Positions 62,708 to 64,000 of a stretch of DNA of 64,000 nt are shown here, piece after piece. How positions within the stretch are numbered: position 1 is the first letter of the stretch; every line of letters starts with the position of its first letter. Made by a program: the position numbers and the translations under genes. The notes under the pieces were generated by a model. The model saw nothing but the letters and a program-made list of their open reading frames with translations, was not told the origin of the DNA and did no database searches. Source of the DNA: Bacteroidota bacterium (GTDB taxonomy: Bacteria; Bacteroidota; Bacteroidia; Chitinophagales; Chitinophagaceae); contig JAFDXP010000020.1 of NCBI GenBank assembly GCA_018267875.1, positions 1-64,000 of the forward strand, written 5' to 3'.

Positions 62708-63421
62708 TTAAAAGAACAAGTAAAACGGCTGCATTAACTCTATAAAATTAGTGGTATAATTTCCTTCAGAGTCTCGAATGGTCAAAATTGTTGTTTGAAC
62801 AGGTTCAACAAACTGCTTACAACAAATACTAACTATCCTATTAGGCTCTTGACCTTCTTTAGGGCAAATTAATAACTGTGATTGGAAAAACCATTTTTGC
62901 TTGAGAACTAATGCTTCCCACAATTTGTGTTCAGAAGCAGGAAGTAGGACTGACGCAACGCCAGATGGTTGCAAGTTTTGGTTTAAAAACGAAAAAAGAT
63001 CAAGAAGTGAAAAACTATCATTATGGCGAGCCGTAGTACGTGAAGGGTTGGGACTTTTTAAGCTATTTGAAAAAAACGGCGGATTACAAATGATCAGATC
63101 TACTTGTTCATTTGTTGTAAAGTTTCGAGCATCAGCTAAAATACAGGATAGGCGCGAGCTCCAAGGGCTAAGTGAAAAATTTTCAGATGCTTGAAAAAAT
63201 GAGGATTCATTCACTTCCAAAGCTTCTACTTGAGCTTGTTCACACCGTTGCGCCAGCATTAATGCTAACAATCCGGTTCCTGTTCCAACATCTACAATTC
63301 GTTTGGTTGGATCCGGAATGTGTGTCCATGCACCTTGAATACACGCATCAGTACTCACTTTCATGGCACAATGATCTTGCTCAACTGTAAATTGTTTAAA
63401 CTGAAAATAATTGTTTCTCAT
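62708..63421 (-). CDS. trmN6: tRNA1(Val) adenine-37 N6-methyltransferase
   Basis: A 237-residue SAM enzyme of the YfiC/TrmN6 family: FKQFTVEQDHCAMKVSTDACIQGAW at the start (typical), motif I VDVGTGTGLLALM, motif II VEALEVNE, and the N6-methyl motif NPPFF in LIICNPPFFSNS followed by RTTARH. It methylates A37 of tRNA-Val. Its ATG directly follows the tsaD stop (TAA|ATG); both modify residue 37 of tRNAs, which fits the pairing. Confidence 0.93.
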   Translation of the reverse strand: MRNNYFQFKQFTVEQDHCAMKVSTDACIQGAWTHIPDPTKRIVDVGTGTGLLALMLAQRCEQAQVEALEVNESSFFQASENFSLSPWSSRLSCILADARNFTTNEQVDLIICNPPFFSNSLKSPNPSRTTARHNDSFSLLDLFSFLNQNLQPSGVASVLLPASEHKLWEALVLKQKWFFQSQLLICPKEGQEPNRIVSICCKQFVEPVQTTILTIRDSEGNYTTNFIELMQPFYLFF

Positions 63422-64000
63422 TTACCAACTTGCTCTTGCCGATGGTGAGATGTCTAACCCGCAAGTTTGCCCTGCAAGAAATTTATAATAGCCTGCTATG
63501 CCTATCATGGCTGCATTGTCTGTACAATATTCAAACTTTGGAATGAAAATTTGCCATCCTTTTTTTGACCCTAATTCTTCCAAAGCCTTTCTCAGTTCAC
63601 TATTTGCCGATACTCCACCAGCAATACCAACATTTTTAATGCCAAGTGTAGTAGCCGCCAACTCTAATTTTTTCAATAAAGTTTTTATGATGGTTGATTG
63701 CACAGAAGCGCAAATATCATTGAGATTTTGTTCAACAAAATGAGGGTTTTGCTTTTTTTCTTTTTGTAAAAAATAAAGAATAGCTGTTTTGATTCCACTA
63801 AAACTAAAATCGTAGTTTACCATGTCTGTAATAGGAAAAGAGAAACGGAGCGGATCACCATCCTTGGCATATTTATCAATAAGTGGCCCACCCGGATAGG
63901 GTAATCCCAACATTTTTGCTGATTTGTCAAAAGCCTCACCCGCTGCATCATCAATAGTTTCTCCCAAAACAGTCATATCCAAATGGCTTTTACATAAAAC
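63422..64000 (-). CDS. tsaD: tRNA threonylcarbamoyltransferase TsaD, C-terminal part (5' end outside window)
   Basis: The frame is open to the window edge, so the gene is cut by it; about 192 residues remain. Visible are the Kae1/Qri7 features VLCKSHLDMTVLGETIDDAAGEAFDK, the loop LPYPGGP, FSFSGIKTAILY and the late motif GIAGGVSANSELR, CTDNAAMIGIAGYY. TsaD makes N6-threonylcarbamoyl-adenosine at position 37 of ANN-decoding tRNAs. It is directly upstream of trmN6 in the same direction. Confidence 0.95.
   Translation of the reverse strand, partial: VLCKSHLDMTVLGETIDDAAGEAFDKSAKMLGLPYPGGPLIDKYAKDGDPLRFSFPITDMVNYDFSFSGIKTAILYFLQKEKKQNPHFVEQNLNDICASVQSTIIKTLLKKLELAATTLGIKNVGIAGGVSANSELRKALEELGSKKGWQIFIPKFEYCTDNAAMIGIAGYYKFLAGQTCGLDISPSARASW

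Noticed and set aside
1-64000. tRNA, rRNA or CRISPR features
   Set aside because: No cloverleaf-like TTCGAAT/GGTTC context, rRNA-like block or evenly spaced repeat set was seen on reading; only short repeats are present.

Overview
The window is a stretch of AT-rich chromosome from a member of the Bacteroidota, probably near the Chitinophagales. This rests on the set of families seen (LptE/TPR/SecG block, DUF1599 beside folP, PorG-like DUF6089 barrel, long-form amidophosphoribosyltransferase, 'putative porin', rhodanese-thioredoxin lipoprotein), on two proteins with type IX secretion C-terminal domains, and on promoters of the Bacteroidota type (TTTG at -33, TAnnTTTG at -7). No rRNA, tRNA, CRISPR array or intact mobile element was seen. 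Assignments come from motifs and remembered family features; nothing was checked against a database.

Layout. 1-2.4 kb: end of a YtkA/FixH-like gene and a TonB-dependent receptor carrying the copper-site motifs known from OprC. 2.4-7.6 kb: rhodanese-thioredoxin lipoprotein, a methyltransferase, and the envelope block lptE-TPR-secG-mltG. 7.6-10.7 kb: a 670-bp AT-rich gap, then a TPR histidine kinase and a LytTR response regulator. 10.8-17.8 kb: DUF1599 divergent from folP, prmC, and the sbcD-sbcC nuclease operon. 17.8-22.1 kb: membrane protein, methyltransferase, a tiny membrane ORF with a 78-aa partner, and an AsmA-like protein. 22.3-25.5 kb: a TonB receptor divergent from a DtxR/MntR-type regulator, with a DtxR-like operator inside the receptor promoter.

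25.5-27.5 kb is the only clearly accessory stretch. It holds a possible IS3-family remnant, a 30-bp inverted repeat, an SSB lacking the usual acidic tail, and decayed reading frames whose stops could all come from TGG codons. It looks like the remains of an integrated element.

27.5-41.9 kb, all on the minus strand: TolC and RND efflux genes without an adaptor gene, amidophosphoribosyltransferase, PorG-like barrel, RNase R, class III aminotransferase, putative porin, purine nucleoside phosphorylase and a membrane protein. 42-46.5 kb on the plus strand: prfC, a GT61 glycosyltransferase and a flavoprotein with halogenase motifs. 46.5-53 kb: lipoproteins, rhomboid protease, def, ruvX, exonuclease III, DUF983 and uvrC. 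53-62.6 kb: a 1206-residue LamG protein and an S8 protease, both with type IX sorting domains, plus sodB, an rRNA-methyltransferase-like gene, a lipoprotein and an Omp85-type barrel. The window ends in trmN6 and a truncated tsaD.

Most of the window is housekeeping. The points most worth a second look are the OprC-like copper receptor, the DtxR box inside a fully readable Bacteroidota promoter, the duplicated DUF1599 protein facing folP, the decayed islet, and the halogenase-like flavoprotein.
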